This document shows positions 1 through 9,185 of a DNA stretch of 64,000 bases, in pieces; positions within the stretch are counted from its first letter, which is position 1, and each line of letters starts with the position of its first letter. The DNA comes from Photobacterium lucens (lineage in GTDB: Bacteria; Pseudomonadota; Gammaproteobacteria; Enterobacterales; Vibrionaceae). The notes under the pieces were generated by a model. It saw only the letters and a program-made list of their open reading frames with translations. It was not told the DNA's origin and did no database searches. Location of the stretch: positions 32,518 through 96,517 of the forward strand of contig NZ_SSMG01000127.1 of the NCBI RefSeq assembly GCF_009873615.1, in the 5' to 3' direction. The translations under genes and the position numbers were made by a program.

Positions 1-114
1 AGACTCTAACGTGCCAGACTGCTGAAGCAGTTTGTCAACCAACGTTGTTTTACCGTGGTCAACGTGCGCAATAATTGCGATATTTCTTAATTTATCGATC
101 TGTGGATTAGACAT
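1..114 (-). CDS. typA: TypA/BipA ribosome-binding GTPase, N-terminal fragment
   Basis: Only the first 38 codons lie in the window; the gene runs off the left edge. The N-terminus reads [17 protein letters not shown] and continues into the P-loop AHVDHGKTT, typical of the TypA/BipA translational GTPase, which acts in ribosome assembly and stress adaptation. It is divergent from glnA, as in E. coli, where typA (bipA) lies next to glnA. The start ATG at 112-114 fits the family N-terminus. Identification is firm for the fragment; nothing can be said about the rest of the protein. Confidence 0.93.
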   Translation of the reverse strand, partial: MSNPQIDKLRNIAIIAHVDHGKTTLVDKLLQQSGTLES

Positions 115-428
115 GGGTTCACATTCACTCAGAACATGCAGCATCTCGACTAGAAGCTACTTGATTAAAAAAACGGCTCATAATCTAACAGATTTTACGC
201 CAAAACCCACGAAATATGTGATTTATATCACCAGCTTTTTTTCAGCCATGCGCTAGAGCCGCATTTTTACTCGCTTTTTTGCTAAATTTTATTTTTTCCA
301 AACCTTGTATTCAGCCCCTAAATACCCCTAAAAACTGACTTTTCTTCATAATTCACGCAAAATCTTCCCCAGACAGAACATAAGTCTCATTTAACAATAA
401 AAAAACACTTTTTTAGGAACATTATGAA

Positions 429-457
429 TTGACAATAATTTTTAACATCGCGATAGT
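429..457 (+). promoter_or_regulatory. candidate sigma70 promoter of glnA (distal)
   Basis: TTGACA (429-434) is followed after 17 bases by GATAGT (452-457), a 4/6 match to the -10 box. It lies upstream of the NtrC site and the sigma54 promoter, the arrangement of glnAp1 in enteric bacteria, where the sigma70 promoter gives basal expression and is repressed by NtrC-P. Position and match are visible; activity is inferred. Confidence 0.5.
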
Positions 458-492
458 AAGCATGTTCTATTATTGTTAATAACAGCCAAAAC

Positions 493-507
493 GCACCAAA
501 ACAGTGC
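493..507 (+). promoter_or_regulatory. NtrC binding site upstream of glnA
   Basis: GCACCAAAACAGTGC carries both GCAC and GTGC half-sites with the 7-base spacing of the NtrC consensus. It lies about 85-100 bases upstream of the sigma54 promoter, a normal distance for an enhancer-type activator. A further GTGCAA half-site is at about 524. The likely role is activation of glnA by phosphorylated NtrC (glnG product at 4018) under nitrogen limitation. Confidence 0.75.
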
Positions 508-591
508 ATTGATGTTTCATAATAGTGCAAGAATGGATTTATTAAGTCTTAGAAATGCGCAAGAAACCACATTTTTAAGGCTTTTAAAAGT

Positions 592-607
592 TGGCATGGT
601 TTTAGCT
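592..607 (+). promoter_or_regulatory. sigma54 promoter of glnA
   Basis: TGGCATGGTTTTAGCT matches the RpoN consensus TGGCAC-N5-TTGCW, with the invariant GG and GC correctly spaced and one mismatch in the -12 element. Transcription would start near 618-620, leaving a leader of about 75 bases before the glnA start. Together with the NtrC site at 493-507 this is the classical nitrogen-regulated glnA promoter. Confidence 0.8.
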
Positions 608-693
608 AAAGAGTATTCAGCTCTGCTCATTCCATTGATGAGCAATCATAGATTTGCGGCCATGCCCTTATATAACACCGGAGGTTACTCAAG

Positions 694-2103
694 ATGTCAG
701 TAGAAAACGTACTAGCGCTGATCCAGGAAAACGAAGTTAAATTTGTAGACCTACGTTTTACCGATACGAAAGGTAAAGAACAGCATATCTCGATCCCAGC
801 TCATCAAATTGATGCTGATTTCTTCGAAGAAGGTAAAATGTTCGATGGCTCTTCAGTTGCAGGTTGGAAGGGTATCAACGAATCAGACATGGTAATGATG
901 CCTGACGCATCAAGTGCTGTGCTAGACCCATTTACTGAAGACGCTACACTAAATATCCGTTGTGATATTCTAGAGCCAGCTACAATGCAAGGTTACGACC
1001 GTGACCCTCGCTCAATTGCTAAGCGTGCTGAAGAGTTCATGCGCTCTACAGGTATCGCAGATACTGTACTTATCGGTCCAGAGCCAGAATTCTTCCTATT
1101 TGACGATGTGAAGTTCAATACTGACATGTCAGGCTCTTTCTTCAAGATTGATGACGTAGAAGCGGCATGGAACACAGGTTCTGATTTCGAAGGTGGTAAC
1201 AAAGGTCACCGTCCTGGCGTTAAAGGTGGTTACTTCCCAGTAGCACCAGTTGATTCATCACAAGATATCCGTTCTGCTATGTGTCTAATCATGGAAGAAA
1301 TGGGTCTAGTTGTTGAAGCACACCACCACGAAGTAGCAACAGCAGGTCAGAACGAAATCGCTACACGTTTCAACACGCTAACAACAAAAGCGGATGAAAT
1401 TCAAATCTATAAGTATGTTGTTCACAACGTTGCACACGCATTCGGTAAAACAGCGACTTTCATGCCTAAGCCACTAGTAGGTGATAACGGTTCTGGTATG
1501 CACGTTCACCAATCTCTAGCAAAAGACGGTGTTAACCTATTTGCTGGTGACAAGTACGGCGGTCTTTCTGAAACTGCGCTTTACTACATCGGCGGTATCA
1601 TCAAGCACGCACGTGCAATCAACGCATTCGCAAACCCAGCAACTAACTCATATAAGCGTCTAGTTCCTGGCTTCGAAGCACCAGTTATGCTTGCTTACTC
1701 AGCACGTAACCGTTCTGCGTCTATCCGTATTCCAGTAGTACCAAGCCCGAAAGCACGTCGTATCGAAGTTCGCTTCGGTGATCCAGCAGCTAACCCATAC
1801 CTAGCATTCGCAGCAATGCTAATGGCAGGCCTTGACGGTATCCAAAACAAGATCCACCCAGGCGAAGCAATGGATAAAGACTTGTACGACCTACCAGCAG
1901 AAGAAGCAGCTGAAATCCCAACAGTTGCAGAATCGCTACAAGGTGCACTACAAGCACTAAGCGACGACCGTGAGTTCCTAACGTCTGGCGGCGTATTCTC
2001 TGATGACTTCATCGATTCTTACATCGCACTGAAATCTCAAGACGTTGAGAAAGTAAACATGACAACTCACCCACTAGAGTTTGAACTTTACTACTCTGTT
2101 TAA
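694..2103 (+). CDS. glnA: glutamine synthetase type I
   Basis: Catalyses ATP-dependent formation of glutamine from glutamate and ammonia, the central ammonia-assimilation step; a cytoplasmic dodecamer. The protein has 469 residues, the usual GSI-beta length. It shows the beta-Grasp N-terminus ([16 protein letters not shown]), the DGSS motif, the ATP-site segment [11 protein letters not shown], the [20 protein letters not shown] region, and near residue 398 the KDLYDLP sequence whose Tyr is the adenylylation target. A strong Shine-Dalgarno (GGAGGT) precedes the ATG. The gene is monocistronic with its own terminator and is regulated by sigma54/NtrC sites upstream. Codon use is strongly biased, as in highly expressed genes. 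Confidence 0.98.
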   Translation: MSVENVLALIQENEVKFVDLRFTDTKGKEQHISIPAHQIDADFFEEGKMFDGSSVAGWKGINESDMVMMPDASSAVLDPFTEDATLNIRCDILEPATMQGYDRDPRSIAKRAEEFMRSTGIADTVLIGPEPEFFLFDDVKFNTDMSGSFFKIDDVEAAWNTGSDFEGGNKGHRPGVKGGYFPVAPVDSSQDIRSAMCLIMEEMGLVVEAHHHEVATAGQNEIATRFNTLTTKADEIQIYKYVVHNVAHAFGKTATFMPKPLVGDNGSGMHVHQSLAKDGVNLFAGDKYGGLSETALYYIGGIIKHARAINAFANPATNSYKRLVPGFEAPVMLAYSARNRSASIRIPVVPSPKARRIEVRFGDPAANPYLAFAAMLMAGLDGIQNKIHPGEAMDKDLYDLPAEEAAEIPTVAESLQGALQALSDDREFLTSGGVFSDDFIDSYIALKSQDVEKVNMTTHPLEFELYYSV

Positions 2104-2135
2104 GTAATCACTTAATTACTAAACATTAAATACTT

Positions 2136-2162
2136 AGGCCTGCTTCACAAGCAGGCCTTTTT
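2136..2162 (+). terminator. rho-independent terminator of glnA
   Basis: A 10-bp perfect stem (AGGCCTGCTT / AAGCAGGCCT) with a 3-base loop is followed by a run of T, 33 bases after the glnA stop. It separates glnA from the DUF4124 gene and glnLG. Confidence 0.9.
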
Positions 2163-2249
2163 GATCTTGTTGTCACTCACAAACCAACGACAATGAAGTA
2201 TCTTATTCACGACCACTGTGGATCGTGCAAACAAACTTGGAGTTAACGG

Positions 2250-2822
2250 ATGAAACTCTCTCGTTTTTTTAAGCTACTCGGCTCTGTGCTTATTGCCCTA
2301 ATATGGACAGCCGCAAGTTCAGCCCAAGCCTCTACCATCTACTCATGGACAGATGAAAATGGCGTGGTGCATTTTACCGATCAACCTCAAACACCCGATG
2401 CCACCGCTTACCCTTTAAGCGTGACCGAAGTCAGTGGCAATATTGAACAAACCGCAGATGCCATTGCCACTCAAACCACTGATGTTGCCGTGGTAGAAGA
2501 GCCAGAAAAAACCATTACTTTAGTCTCGCCAATGCATGAGCAAACCATTCGTAATAACGAAGGTATCATCAATATTCATGCCGTCACCAACAGTAAACTT
2601 AATAACCAAACCCAAGCGCAATTGGTGTTAGATGGCGTGGTGAAAGGCGATCCTCAAACTGAACTCACTTGGACATTAGATAACGTTGATCGTGGTAGCC
2701 ACCAGCTACAAATTCAACTAGTTAAAGGCGGCAAGGTTATTGCATCATCAGACAGTATTACTGTTTATCTGCATCGAGCCACAGTGAAGGCAAACAAGCC
2801 AAAGCCAGTACAGCCTCGCTAA
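2250..2822 (+). CDS. DUF4124 domain protein, predicted periplasmic
   Basis: A 190-residue protein of unknown function. The first 27 residues form a Sec signal peptide (basic start, hydrophobic core, ASSAQAS near the cleavage site). The mature N-terminus has the DUF4124 signature YSWTDENGVVHFTDQP. The rest resembles an Ig-like surface domain rich in Thr and Val (residues 90-175) with a short basic tail. It lies between glnA and glnL in the same direction, an arrangement I believe common in Vibrionaceae, but nothing in the sequence ties it to nitrogen control. The SD GGAGTT sits 8 bases before the ATG. Confidence 0.8.
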   Translation: MKLSRFFKLLGSVLIALIWTAASSAQASTIYSWTDENGVVHFTDQPQTPDATAYPLSVTEVSGNIEQTADAIATQTTDVAVVEEPEKTITLVSPMHEQTIRNNEGIINIHAVTNSKLNNQTQAQLVLDGVVKGDPQTELTWTLDNVDRGSHQLQIQLVKGGKVIASSDSITVYLHRATVKANKPKPVQPR

Positions 2823-2873
2823 CCCACAGTTTCACCAATTAACAGTGCCCGATCAGCAGTAAACAGGTTACAC

Positions 2874-2900
2874 TCAAATGCACCAAACTGGTGCATTTGA
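2874..2900 (+). promoter_or_regulatory. palindromic NtrC operator upstream of glnL
   Basis: A 27-base near-perfect palindrome (arms TCAAATGCACCA and TGGTGCATTTGA around AAC) contains the ideal NtrC site TGCACCAAACTGGTGCA. It lies about 50 bases before the glnL start. In E. coli an NtrC site at the glnL promoter represses it, keeping NtrB/NtrC levels low; the same feedback is likely here. The site matches consensus better than the one upstream of glnA. Confidence 0.85.
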
Positions 2901-2948
2901 CCGAAACAACCATCATCATGGTTGTAGTAATCAACAAGGATGCTGATT

Positions 2949-3998
2949 GTGACTGCTGCATTTACCCCTGTAATTATTGATAACCTTGTTACTGCTGTGC
3001 TTCTGCTCGATGAAGCTCTCACGATAAGATTCGTAAACCCTGCAGCAGAGCAACTCTTATCTTCAAGTAAGCGTCGCCTACTCGGCACGGTTTTACCTAA
3101 TTTATTACAACACTCATCACTTGATCTCGATTTACTGTCCGGCACACTGCAAAGCGGTCAAGGTCTCGCTGATAGTGATGTCACTTTTGTCATTGACGGG
3201 CAACGTTACTTGCTCGGCTTAAATGCCAGCCCTATTTCATGGCAAAAAGAGCTGTTCGTGATGCTGGAACTAAAGCCCATCGATCAACAGCGCCGTATCA
3301 GTCAAGAGCTCACTCAGTTAGCTCAACAACAAGCAGCTAAAGAATTAGTCCGTGGTCTTGCCCATGAAATTAAAAATCCACTAGGCGGACTACGTGGTGC
3401 GGCACAATTGCTGGAAAAAGTCCTACCCGATCCAAGCTATACCGAATACACCCAGATGATCATTGAGCAAGCTGATCGTCTGCGTAATCTGGTCGATAGG
3501 TTACTAGGTCCTCAGCGACCTGGAATAAGAAAAGTCGATAACATCCATCTTGTATTGGAAAAAGTCCGGCAATTAGTCTGCCTTGAAAACGATAACAATA
3601 TCATCATTGAACGAGACTACGATCCGAGCTTGCCCGATATTGAGATGGATGCCGAGCAACTAGAACAAGCCCTGCTTAATATTGTCAGTAACGCTGCCCA
3701 TGCGCTGAAAAAACAAGGCGGTGGTGTTATTAAGCTCAAAACACGCACCGCGCACCAAGCCTTAATCCAAGGCAAATACACCCGTACCGCAGCCAAAATA
3801 GAAATTATCGATAATGGCCCCGGTATCCCAGCAGAAATCCAAGATACCTTGTTTTATCCCATGGTAACGGGTAATGCCGATGGCACTGGACTTGGGCTTT
3901 CCATTTCACAAAATTTAATCGATCAACATAATGGCAAAATCGAAGTGATCAGCTGGCCAGGACACACCAACTTCACTATCCATTTACCAATACAATAA
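2949..3998 (+). CDS. glnL: nitrogen regulation sensor histidine kinase NtrB
   Basis: Cytoplasmic two-component kinase/phosphatase that reads PII (GlnB) status and phosphorylates NtrC. The order is an N-terminal PAS domain (about 5-105), a HisKA domain with the H-box LAHEIKNPLGG, and a HATPase domain with N-box NIVSNAAHAL, DNGPGIP and GTGLGLSIS. An ATG at 2940 is in frame but overlaps the AAGGA ribosome-binding site. The GTG at 2949 has AAGGA 8 bases upstream and places the phospho-accepting His at residue 139, the position known in E. coli NtrB, so I prefer it (349 residues). It is followed 19 bases later by glnG, forming an operon preceded by an NtrC operator. Confidence 0.96.
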   Translation: MTAAFTPVIIDNLVTAVLLLDEALTIRFVNPAAEQLLSSSKRRLLGTVLPNLLQHSSLDLDLLSGTLQSGQGLADSDVTFVIDGQRYLLGLNASPISWQKELFVMLELKPIDQQRRISQELTQLAQQQAAKELVRGLAHEIKNPLGGLRGAAQLLEKVLPDPSYTEYTQMIIEQADRLRNLVDRLLGPQRPGIRKVDNIHLVLEKVRQLVCLENDNNIIIERDYDPSLPDIEMDAEQLEQALLNIVSNAAHALKKQGGGVIKLKTRTAHQALIQGKYTRTAAKIEIIDNGPGIPAEIQDTLFYPMVTGNADGTGLGLSISQNLIDQHNGKIEVISWPGHTNFTIHLPIQ

Positions 3999-4017
3999 TA
4001 ATTACAGGAGGATAAGG

Positions 4018-5433
4018 ATGAGCAAAGGACTAATTTGGGTTGTTGACGACGACAGCTCTATTCGCTGGGTAATGGAAAAAACCCTTACGGCGGCAGGCAT
4101 GAAATGTGAAACGTTCGCTAATGCTGATAGTGTACTTGAAGCGCTAGAGCGTAGCGTGCCTGATGTACTGGTATCAGACATCAAAATGCCGGGCACGGAT
4201 GGATTAACCCTGTTGAAATTACTGCAGCAAGATTACCCACTATTACCTGTGATCATCATGACAGCGCATTCCGATCTAGATGCTGCAGTAAATGCCTATC
4301 AACGTGGCGCATTTGAATATTTGCCTAAACCGTTTGATATTGATGAGGCGGTGAGTCTCGTGGAGCGCGCTGTCAGTCATAGCCAAGAGCAAAAACGCCA
4401 GCAGCAACCAGAATCAGAAACCAAAGCAGTGCCCGAAATTATCGGTGAAGCTCCTGCGATGCAGGAAGTCTTTCGCGCCATTGGTCGCCTGTCTCGCTCA
4501 TCCATTTCCGTGCTCATCAACGGTGAATCAGGCACAGGTAAAGAGTTGGTTGCCCATGCTCTGCACCGCCATAGCCCTCGCAGTAGCAATGCTTTTATTG
4601 CCTTAAATATGGCGGCAATTCCTAAAGACTTAATTGAATCAGAGCTATTTGGTCATGAAAAAGGGGCATTTACTGGTGCAAATAGTGTTCGCCAAGGACG
4701 CTTTGAACAAGCCAATGGTGGTACCCTATTTTTAGATGAAATCGGTGATATGCCATTAGATATTCAAACCCGTTTACTACGCGTGTTAGCAGACGGGCAG
4801 TTCTATCGTGTCGGTGGGCATTCTCCGGTCAATGTCGATGTGCGTATCATTGCCGCAACCCATCAAAACCTAGAGCGATTAGTGGCTGAAGGTGATTTTC
4901 GTGAAGATCTGTTCCATCGCCTGAATGTCATTCGTGTTCACTTACCCTCACTCAAAGATCGTCGCCAAGATATCCCACAACTGGCGCGTCATTTTCTCCA
5001 ACGTGCTTCTAACGAACTAGGGGTTGAAGCCAAAACCTTGCACCCAGACACCACCAAGCAACTAGCAGCACTTAACTGGCCGGGTAACGTTCGTCAGTTG
5101 GAAAATATCTGTCGCTGGTTAACCGTCATGGCAAGCAGTAATGAAGTGCTACCTAATGATTTGCCGCCTGAATTACTCGAAACACCGGTAAGCCACACTT
5201 CATCGGAACAAGACACACAGCATTGGCACCATGGTTTAGAAGTTTGGGCTAAACAAGCCCTACAGCAAGGCAATGAAAACTTGCTCGGAGAAGCGCTGCC
5301 ACAATTTGAGAAGATCTTACTCGAAACTGCGTTGCACCATAGTCATGGTCACAAACAAGAAGCCGCACGCTTATTGGGCTGGGGAAGAAATACACTGACT
5401 CGAAAACTAAAAGAGCTTGGTATTAACGATTAG
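4018..5433 (+). CDS. glnG: nitrogen regulation response regulator NtrC
   Basis: Sigma54-dependent enhancer-binding activator of nitrogen-limitation genes and partner of NtrB. It has a receiver domain (1-120) with acidic pocket DDD at 10-12 and phospho-acceptor Asp54, then an AAA+ domain (about 140-380) with Walker A GESGTGKE, the sigma54-contacting loop GAFTGA and Walker [14 protein letters not shown], and a C-terminal Fis-type helix-turn-helix (about 430-470, [19 protein letters not shown]). The 471-residue length is close to that of E. coli NtrC (469). A strong SD (AGGAGG) precedes the start. Confidence 0.98.
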   Translation: MSKGLIWVVDDDSSIRWVMEKTLTAAGMKCETFANADSVLEALERSVPDVLVSDIKMPGTDGLTLLKLLQQDYPLLPVIIMTAHSDLDAAVNAYQRGAFEYLPKPFDIDEAVSLVERAVSHSQEQKRQQQPESETKAVPEIIGEAPAMQEVFRAIGRLSRSSISVLINGESGTGKELVAHALHRHSPRSSNAFIALNMAAIPKDLIESELFGHEKGAFTGANSVRQGRFEQANGGTLFLDEIGDMPLDIQTRLLRVLADGQFYRVGGHSPVNVDVRIIAATHQNLERLVAEGDFREDLFHRLNVIRVHLPSLKDRRQDIPQLARHFLQRASNELGVEAKTLHPDTTKQLAALNWPGNVRQLENICRWLTVMASSNEVLPNDLPPELLETPVSHTSSEQDTQHWHHGLEVWAKQALQQGNENLLGEALPQFEKILLETALHHSHGHKQEAARLLGWGRNTLTRKLKELGIND

Positions 5434-5447
5434 TCGTTATAGCTTAG

Positions 5448-5493
5448 ATGATAGTTGCAGGTGAAGACGATCACATTTAGCTGCAACTATCAT
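5448..5493. other. long perfect hairpin between glnG and add
   Basis: A 13-bp perfect inverted repeat (ATGATAGTTGCAG at 5448-5460, CTGCAACTATCAT at 5481-5493) encloses a 20-base loop that itself contains GTGA/TCAC. No T-run follows on either strand, so it is not a standard intrinsic terminator. It begins 15 bases after the glnG stop and ends 58 bases before add. It may be a 3'-end stability element, a rho-dependent boundary or a binding site; the sequence does not decide. Confidence 0.6.
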
Positions 5494-5550
5494 GTTCAGG
5501 CTATACACTTTGCTTATACTTAACCCTCAGTTTTCACCGGAATAACCATA

Positions 5551-6555
5551 ATGATAAACAAGCATCTTCCTTTGACGGACATTCACCGTCACCTTGATGG
5601 CAATATTCGCCCTCAAACCATCCTCGAATTAGGCCAACAATTTAATATCACGCTACCAGGTCATGATCTGGAAAGCTTACGTCCACACGTTCAAATTGTC
5701 GAAGCAGAGCCAAGTTTAGTCGCTTTCCTATCAAAACTTGATTGGGGTGTTGCGGTACTGGGTGATCTAGATGCTTGTCGCCGTGTGGCTTACGAAAACG
5801 TTGAAGACGCCCTACGTGCACAAATTGATTACGCAGAGCTACGCTTCTCACCTTACTACATGGCAATGAAACATAACCTGCCAGTAGCGGGTGTGGTTGA
5901 AGCGGTAATTGACGGCGTTAATGCAGGCTGTCGTGATTTTGGTATCAAAGCTAACCTGATCGGTATTATGAGCCGCACCTTTGGCGTTGATGCTTGTCAG
6001 CAAGAGCTAGACGCACTGCTGGCTCATAAAGATAAACTGGTTGCGATTGATCTAGCTGGTGATGAATTAGGTCAGCCAGGCACACAGTTCAATACTCACT
6101 TTAAACAAGTACGTGATGCTGGCTTACGTGTAACGGTTCACGCAGGTGAAGCAGCGGGCCCTGAAAGCATGTGGCAAGCAATCAACGAGCTAGGTGCAGT
6201 ACGTATTGGTCATGGCGTTAAAGCCATTCAAGATCCAAAGTTAATGGATTACTTGGCTGAACATAAAATTGGTATTGAATCGTGCATCACCTCAAACATT
6301 CAAACCAGCACCGTCAGCAACATTAAAGATCACCCAATCAAGCCTTTCCTTGAGCACGGTATCTTAGCAAGCTTAAATACTGACGATCCTGCAGTTGAAG
6401 GTATTGAATTACCTTATGAGTATGAAGTAGCGGCTCCTGCTGTTGGTTTAAGCCAAGCACAAATTGAGCAAGCACAGCGCAACGGTTTAGAAATCGCTTT
6501 CTTAACTGAAAGTGAGAAACAAGCCCTTCGAGATATGGCTGCAAAGCGTAGCTAA
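5551..6555 (+). CDS. add: adenosine deaminase
   Basis: Deaminates adenosine and deoxyadenosine to inosine and deoxyinosine in purine salvage; a zinc-dependent cytoplasmic TIM-barrel enzyme. The zinc-binding HxH near the N-terminus is DIHRHLDGN, the third metal His lies in [12 protein letters not shown], the catalytic SIGHG-type segment is RIGHG, and the last metal ligand is in [11 protein letters not shown]. The length of 334 residues matches bacterial Add. The start has a GGAATAA ribosome-binding region. It is monocistronic, with a terminator shared with convergent hemN. Confidence 0.95.
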   Translation: MINKHLPLTDIHRHLDGNIRPQTILELGQQFNITLPGHDLESLRPHVQIVEAEPSLVAFLSKLDWGVAVLGDLDACRRVAYENVEDALRAQIDYAELRFSPYYMAMKHNLPVAGVVEAVIDGVNAGCRDFGIKANLIGIMSRTFGVDACQQELDALLAHKDKLVAIDLAGDELGQPGTQFNTHFKQVRDAGLRVTVHAGEAAGPESMWQAINELGAVRIGHGVKAIQDPKLMDYLAEHKIGIESCITSNIQTSTVSNIKDHPIKPFLEHGILASLNTDDPAVEGIELPYEYEVAAPAVGLSQAQIEQAQRNGLEIAFLTESEKQALRDMAAKRS

Positions 6556-6588
6556 TTGCCCACCACATTAGCAACCAAAAAATAACCC

Positions 6589-6625
6589 AAAGCCCCATCC
6601 GAGCAGTGCTGGAATGGGGCTTTTT
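6589..6625. terminator. bidirectional terminator between add and hemN
   Basis: Stem AAAGCCCCAT...ATGGGGCTTT with one bulge and an internal mini-stem, followed by T5 on the plus strand. A-rich sequence on the left gives a weaker T-tract on the minus strand. It lies between the convergent stops of add (6555) and hemN (6643). Confidence 0.8.
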
Positions 6626-6642
6626 CAGCAAATTTAATAAAA

Positions 6643-8016
6643 TTAAATCACGCGTGAGAACTGTTGCTGACGAGCACGATCGCGTAAGTATTTATCGAAA
6701 CACATACAGATATTACGGATCAATAAACGACCTTTCAGTTCAACAAAGATATGTTGTTCATCGACTGAAACCAACTCATCGTTGATAAAGGTTTTTAATA
6801 ACGCTAAATCTTCAGCAAAATACTGATCGAAATCGATATTAAATTCCGCTTCAATCGCTTTTTTATCTAGTTGGAAGTTACAAATAAGGGCTTTGATCAC
6901 TTCACGGCGTAGTAAGTCGTCTGCATCTAACGAGACTCCTTTCCACAGTGCGTTTTGTTTTTCTTCAATGTCTCGGTAGTAATGCTTTAGCTCTTTTTGG
7001 TTTTGCGCATAACAATCACCAATCATAGAAATGGCTGATACCCCCATCCCTAATAAATCACATTCACCTTGAGTGGTGTAACCTTGGAAATTACGGTGCA
7101 AAATACCTTCACGCTGGGCAATCGCTAACTCATCATCAGGTTTTGCAAAGTGATCCATACCAATGAATTGATACCCAGCCCCAGTTAGGGTCGCAATCGT
7201 GTCTTGCAGAATACCGAGTTTTTCTTTGGCACTAGGTAATAACTCTTCACTGATCTTACGTTGTGCTGCAAACAGTTTTGGCATGTGGGCATAGTTAAAT
7301 ACCGACAAACGACCAGGATTCATCTTCAGCACTTGCTCTAGGGTTTGAGCAAACACCTCGCGATTTTGCAGTGGTAAGCCGTAAATCAAATCAAGGTTAG
7401 TTGAACGGAAGCCCAGTTCACGCGCACGTTCAACCATCGCAAAGATAAACTGCTCGTCTTGCTCACGGTTTACTAGCTTTTGCACGTCTTTATTAAAATC
7501 TTGCACCCCGATACTTAGGCGGTTAAAGCCTTCACGGCGTAAGTGATCAAGAATATCGAGTTCGATTTCACGAGGGTCAACTTCAATACTGATCTCAGCA
7601 TCATCATCAAAATTAAACGATGCACGTAGGCTGTTCATTAAACGGCTAATTTGCTCAGCTGTTAAGAAAGTCGGTGTGCCGCCGCCCCAGTGTAATTGGC
7701 TTACTTGGCGATCACCTAATAGCGTTGCACGTTGTTTGATCTCTTGCTCTAGCGCATCAAGGTATTGGTCGGCTTTGTGTTGATGACGAGTAATAATTTT
7801 ATTACAGCCACAGTAGTAACAAAGCTTGTGACAAAACGGGATGTGAATATAAAGTGATAACTTACGATCTGGGTATTGCTTACATGCCATCTCAAATTCA
7901 GCAGAGGTAAAGGCTTCATTAAACTCTAACGCAGTTGGGTAAGAGGTATAACGTGGGCCTGAATAATTATATTTTTCAATCAGGGCCTGATCCCAAATAA
8001 TCTGCTCATTTGACAT
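6643..8016 (-). CDS. hemN: oxygen-independent coproporphyrinogen III oxidase (radical SAM)
   Basis: Decarboxylates coproporphyrinogen III to protoporphyrinogen IX without oxygen in haem synthesis; cytoplasmic radical SAM enzyme. The [4Fe-4S] motif is HIPFCHKLCYYCGCNK (CxxxCxxC plus the extra Cys typical of true HemN), followed by HWGGGTPTFL, DPREI, and the C-terminal HemN domain. The length of 457 residues matches E. coli HemN. A GGAAA-type ribosome-binding site precedes the ATG. I found no clear FNR box in the 137 bases upstream. Confidence 0.97.
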   Translation of the reverse strand: MSNEQIIWDQALIEKYNYSGPRYTSYPTALEFNEAFTSAEFEMACKQYPDRKLSLYIHIPFCHKLCYYCGCNKIITRHQHKADQYLDALEQEIKQRATLLGDRQVSQLHWGGGTPTFLTAEQISRLMNSLRASFNFDDDAEISIEVDPREIELDILDHLRREGFNRLSIGVQDFNKDVQKLVNREQDEQFIFAMVERARELGFRSTNLDLIYGLPLQNREVFAQTLEQVLKMNPGRLSVFNYAHMPKLFAAQRKISEELLPSAKEKLGILQDTIATLTGAGYQFIGMDHFAKPDDELAIAQREGILHRNFQGYTTQGECDLLGMGVSAISMIGDCYAQNQKELKHYYRDIEEKQNALWKGVSLDADDLLRREVIKALICNFQLDKKAIEAEFNIDFDQYFAEDLALLKTFINDELVSVDEQHIFVELKGRLLIRNICMCFDKYLRDRARQQQFSRVI

Positions 8017-8101
8017 GACATATTTCCAATATTGTAGGGAGAATTAAGAGTTAACTGTGCCTATCGTATTACCAATTCAGCACTGACAGTTTATAAGACA
8101 A

Positions 8102-8138
8102 TACAACCATCGCCTAATCAGATTCAGCGATGGTTGTA
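8102..8138. other. 12-bp perfect hairpin in the hemN upstream region
   Basis: TACAACCATCGC (8102-8113) and GCGATGGTTGTA (8127-8138) form a 12-bp perfect stem with a 13-base loop. It lies between the stop of the upstream DUF2489 gene (8154) and the hemN start. On the minus strand it is followed by TTGTCTTATAAAC, with only a poor T-tract, so it could be a weak terminator for the methyltransferase-yihI-DUF2489 operon or a regulatory hairpin. Confidence 0.55.
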
Positions 8139-8153
8139 ATCGTTCAGATCAAA

Positions 8154-8636
8154 TCATGAAGACTTTGTTGACAGGATAGCGTCGAGCTCTACCGCAATGG
8201 TTTCTTGTAGTCGAGTCTCAGCTTTCATTCGCTCGAGATCAAAACGCATCCGTGTACGTTTCTCTGTTTGTTGACGGGCTTCACCACGTGGCATGTCTTT
8301 CACTACCTCGTATAGCTCATAAATTGCAGGGTAAGTCGCAGAAAAATCTACGCTCTTATCCGCCTGCAAGGCTTCCATCAACTTATACAAACGAATCGCC
8401 GCTTCAGACAAATCACACTGTCCTTGTTTGGTGGCTGCGGCAATAACAAATACGCTCTCTAAAATCGTATTATTACGCGTTTCAATAGCCTCTTTTTGTT
8501 GCTGTTCAGCACGGGCTAAAAAAACTTTATGGCGTTGATTTTGTTGGTATAGCTTAACTAATAAAAAGCCAGCATACATACCAAGCGCGGTCACAATTGT
8601 GCCACCAATAACAAGCAGAAGCGTCAAATCCTGCAA
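8154..8636 (-). CDS. DUF2489 family membrane-anchored protein
   Basis: A 160-residue protein of unknown function. One N-terminal transmembrane segment (about residues 5-29, TLLLVIGGTIVTALGMYAGF) is followed by a long charged, probably helical cytoplasmic domain (EQQQKEAIETRNNTILESV onward). I assign DUF2489 from memory of its position after yihI in vibrios and its N-terminal anchor. It starts 3 bases after the yihI stop, so the two are co-transcribed and probably translationally coupled. Confidence 0.7.
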   Translation of the reverse strand: MQDLTLLLVIGGTIVTALGMYAGFLLVKLYQQNQRHKVFLARAEQQQKEAIETRNNTILESVFVIAAATKQGQCDLSEAAIRLYKLMEALQADKSVDFSATYPAIYELYEVVKDMPRGEARQQTEKRTRMRFDLERMKAETRLQETIAVELDAILSTKSS

Positions 8637-8639
8637 CGG

Positions 8640-9185
8640 TTACTCCTTACCGAACTTATCTAAATCCATGTTTTCAAATTGATCGAGTAAATCATCGTCC
8701 GACTTCGCCGCTGGGCGGTAATCGTCTTCTTCGAACAATTCAACTTCATCTTCTTCCATTAAACCAAGCTGCTTCATTAGCTGCTCGATGCGATCAAGTT
8801 TTTGATCGACTTGTTTTTGCAAGCCTGCACCTAACTTCTCGCCTGCATCTAGGCGATCAAGTAGTACCATTAGCTGTGCATCGTTTTCTAGCATCGCTAA
8901 TTCTTGCTCAGCAGAGAGACGACGTTGCTGTTTGGTCATTGGCTTTTTCGGCTCAACAATCAAAGGTACTGGTTTTTTACTACCTAAACGTGGGTCTTTC
9001 TTCTGTGCAGCATTACGCTGTTTTGCATCTTCTGCAGCAGAATGGCGGCTACCAGTTTTTAAGCCTTTACGCTTACGTGCTTTTTGGCGTTGACGAGATT
9101 CAATCTCGATTTGGCTTGGGGTTTTATCACGGTATACCGCTGGGCCTTCAGAGCCAACCTTACGGCCTCTTTTCTTACGGGTCAT
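8640..9185 (-). CDS. yihI: Der GTPase-activating protein YihI
   Basis: Modulates the ribosome-assembly GTPase Der (EngA) by raising its GTPase activity. The protein has 181 residues: a strongly basic N-terminal half (MTRKKRGRKVG; KRKGLKTGSRH), the family motif DPRLGSKKPVPL at about 66-77, then a conserved helical segment (AEQELAMLENDAQLMVLLDR; DRIEQLMKQLGL) and an acidic tail. Its stop is 3 bases before the DUF2489 start. Its ATG overlaps the stop of the upstream methyltransferase gene (TAATG). Next to it lies a Csr-type RNA and then engB, as in E. coli around csrC. Confidence 0.93.
   Translation of the reverse strand: MTRKKRGRKVGSEGPAVYRDKTPSQIEIESRQRQKARKRKGLKTGSRHSAAEDAKQRNAAQKKDPRLGSKKPVPLIVEPKKPMTKQQRRLSAEQELAMLENDAQLMVLLDRLDAGEKLGAGLQKQVDQKLDRIEQLMKQLGLMEEDEVELFEEDDYRPAAKSDDDLLDQFENMDLDKFGKE

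Noticed and set aside
32..256. Open frame of 74 codons overlapping the typA start
   Set aside because: Antisense to typA codons and then low-complexity AT-rich sequence; no ribosome-binding site.
473..703. Open frame of 76 codons before glnA
   Set aside because: It covers the NtrC site and the sigma54 promoter of glnA, so it is regulatory DNA.
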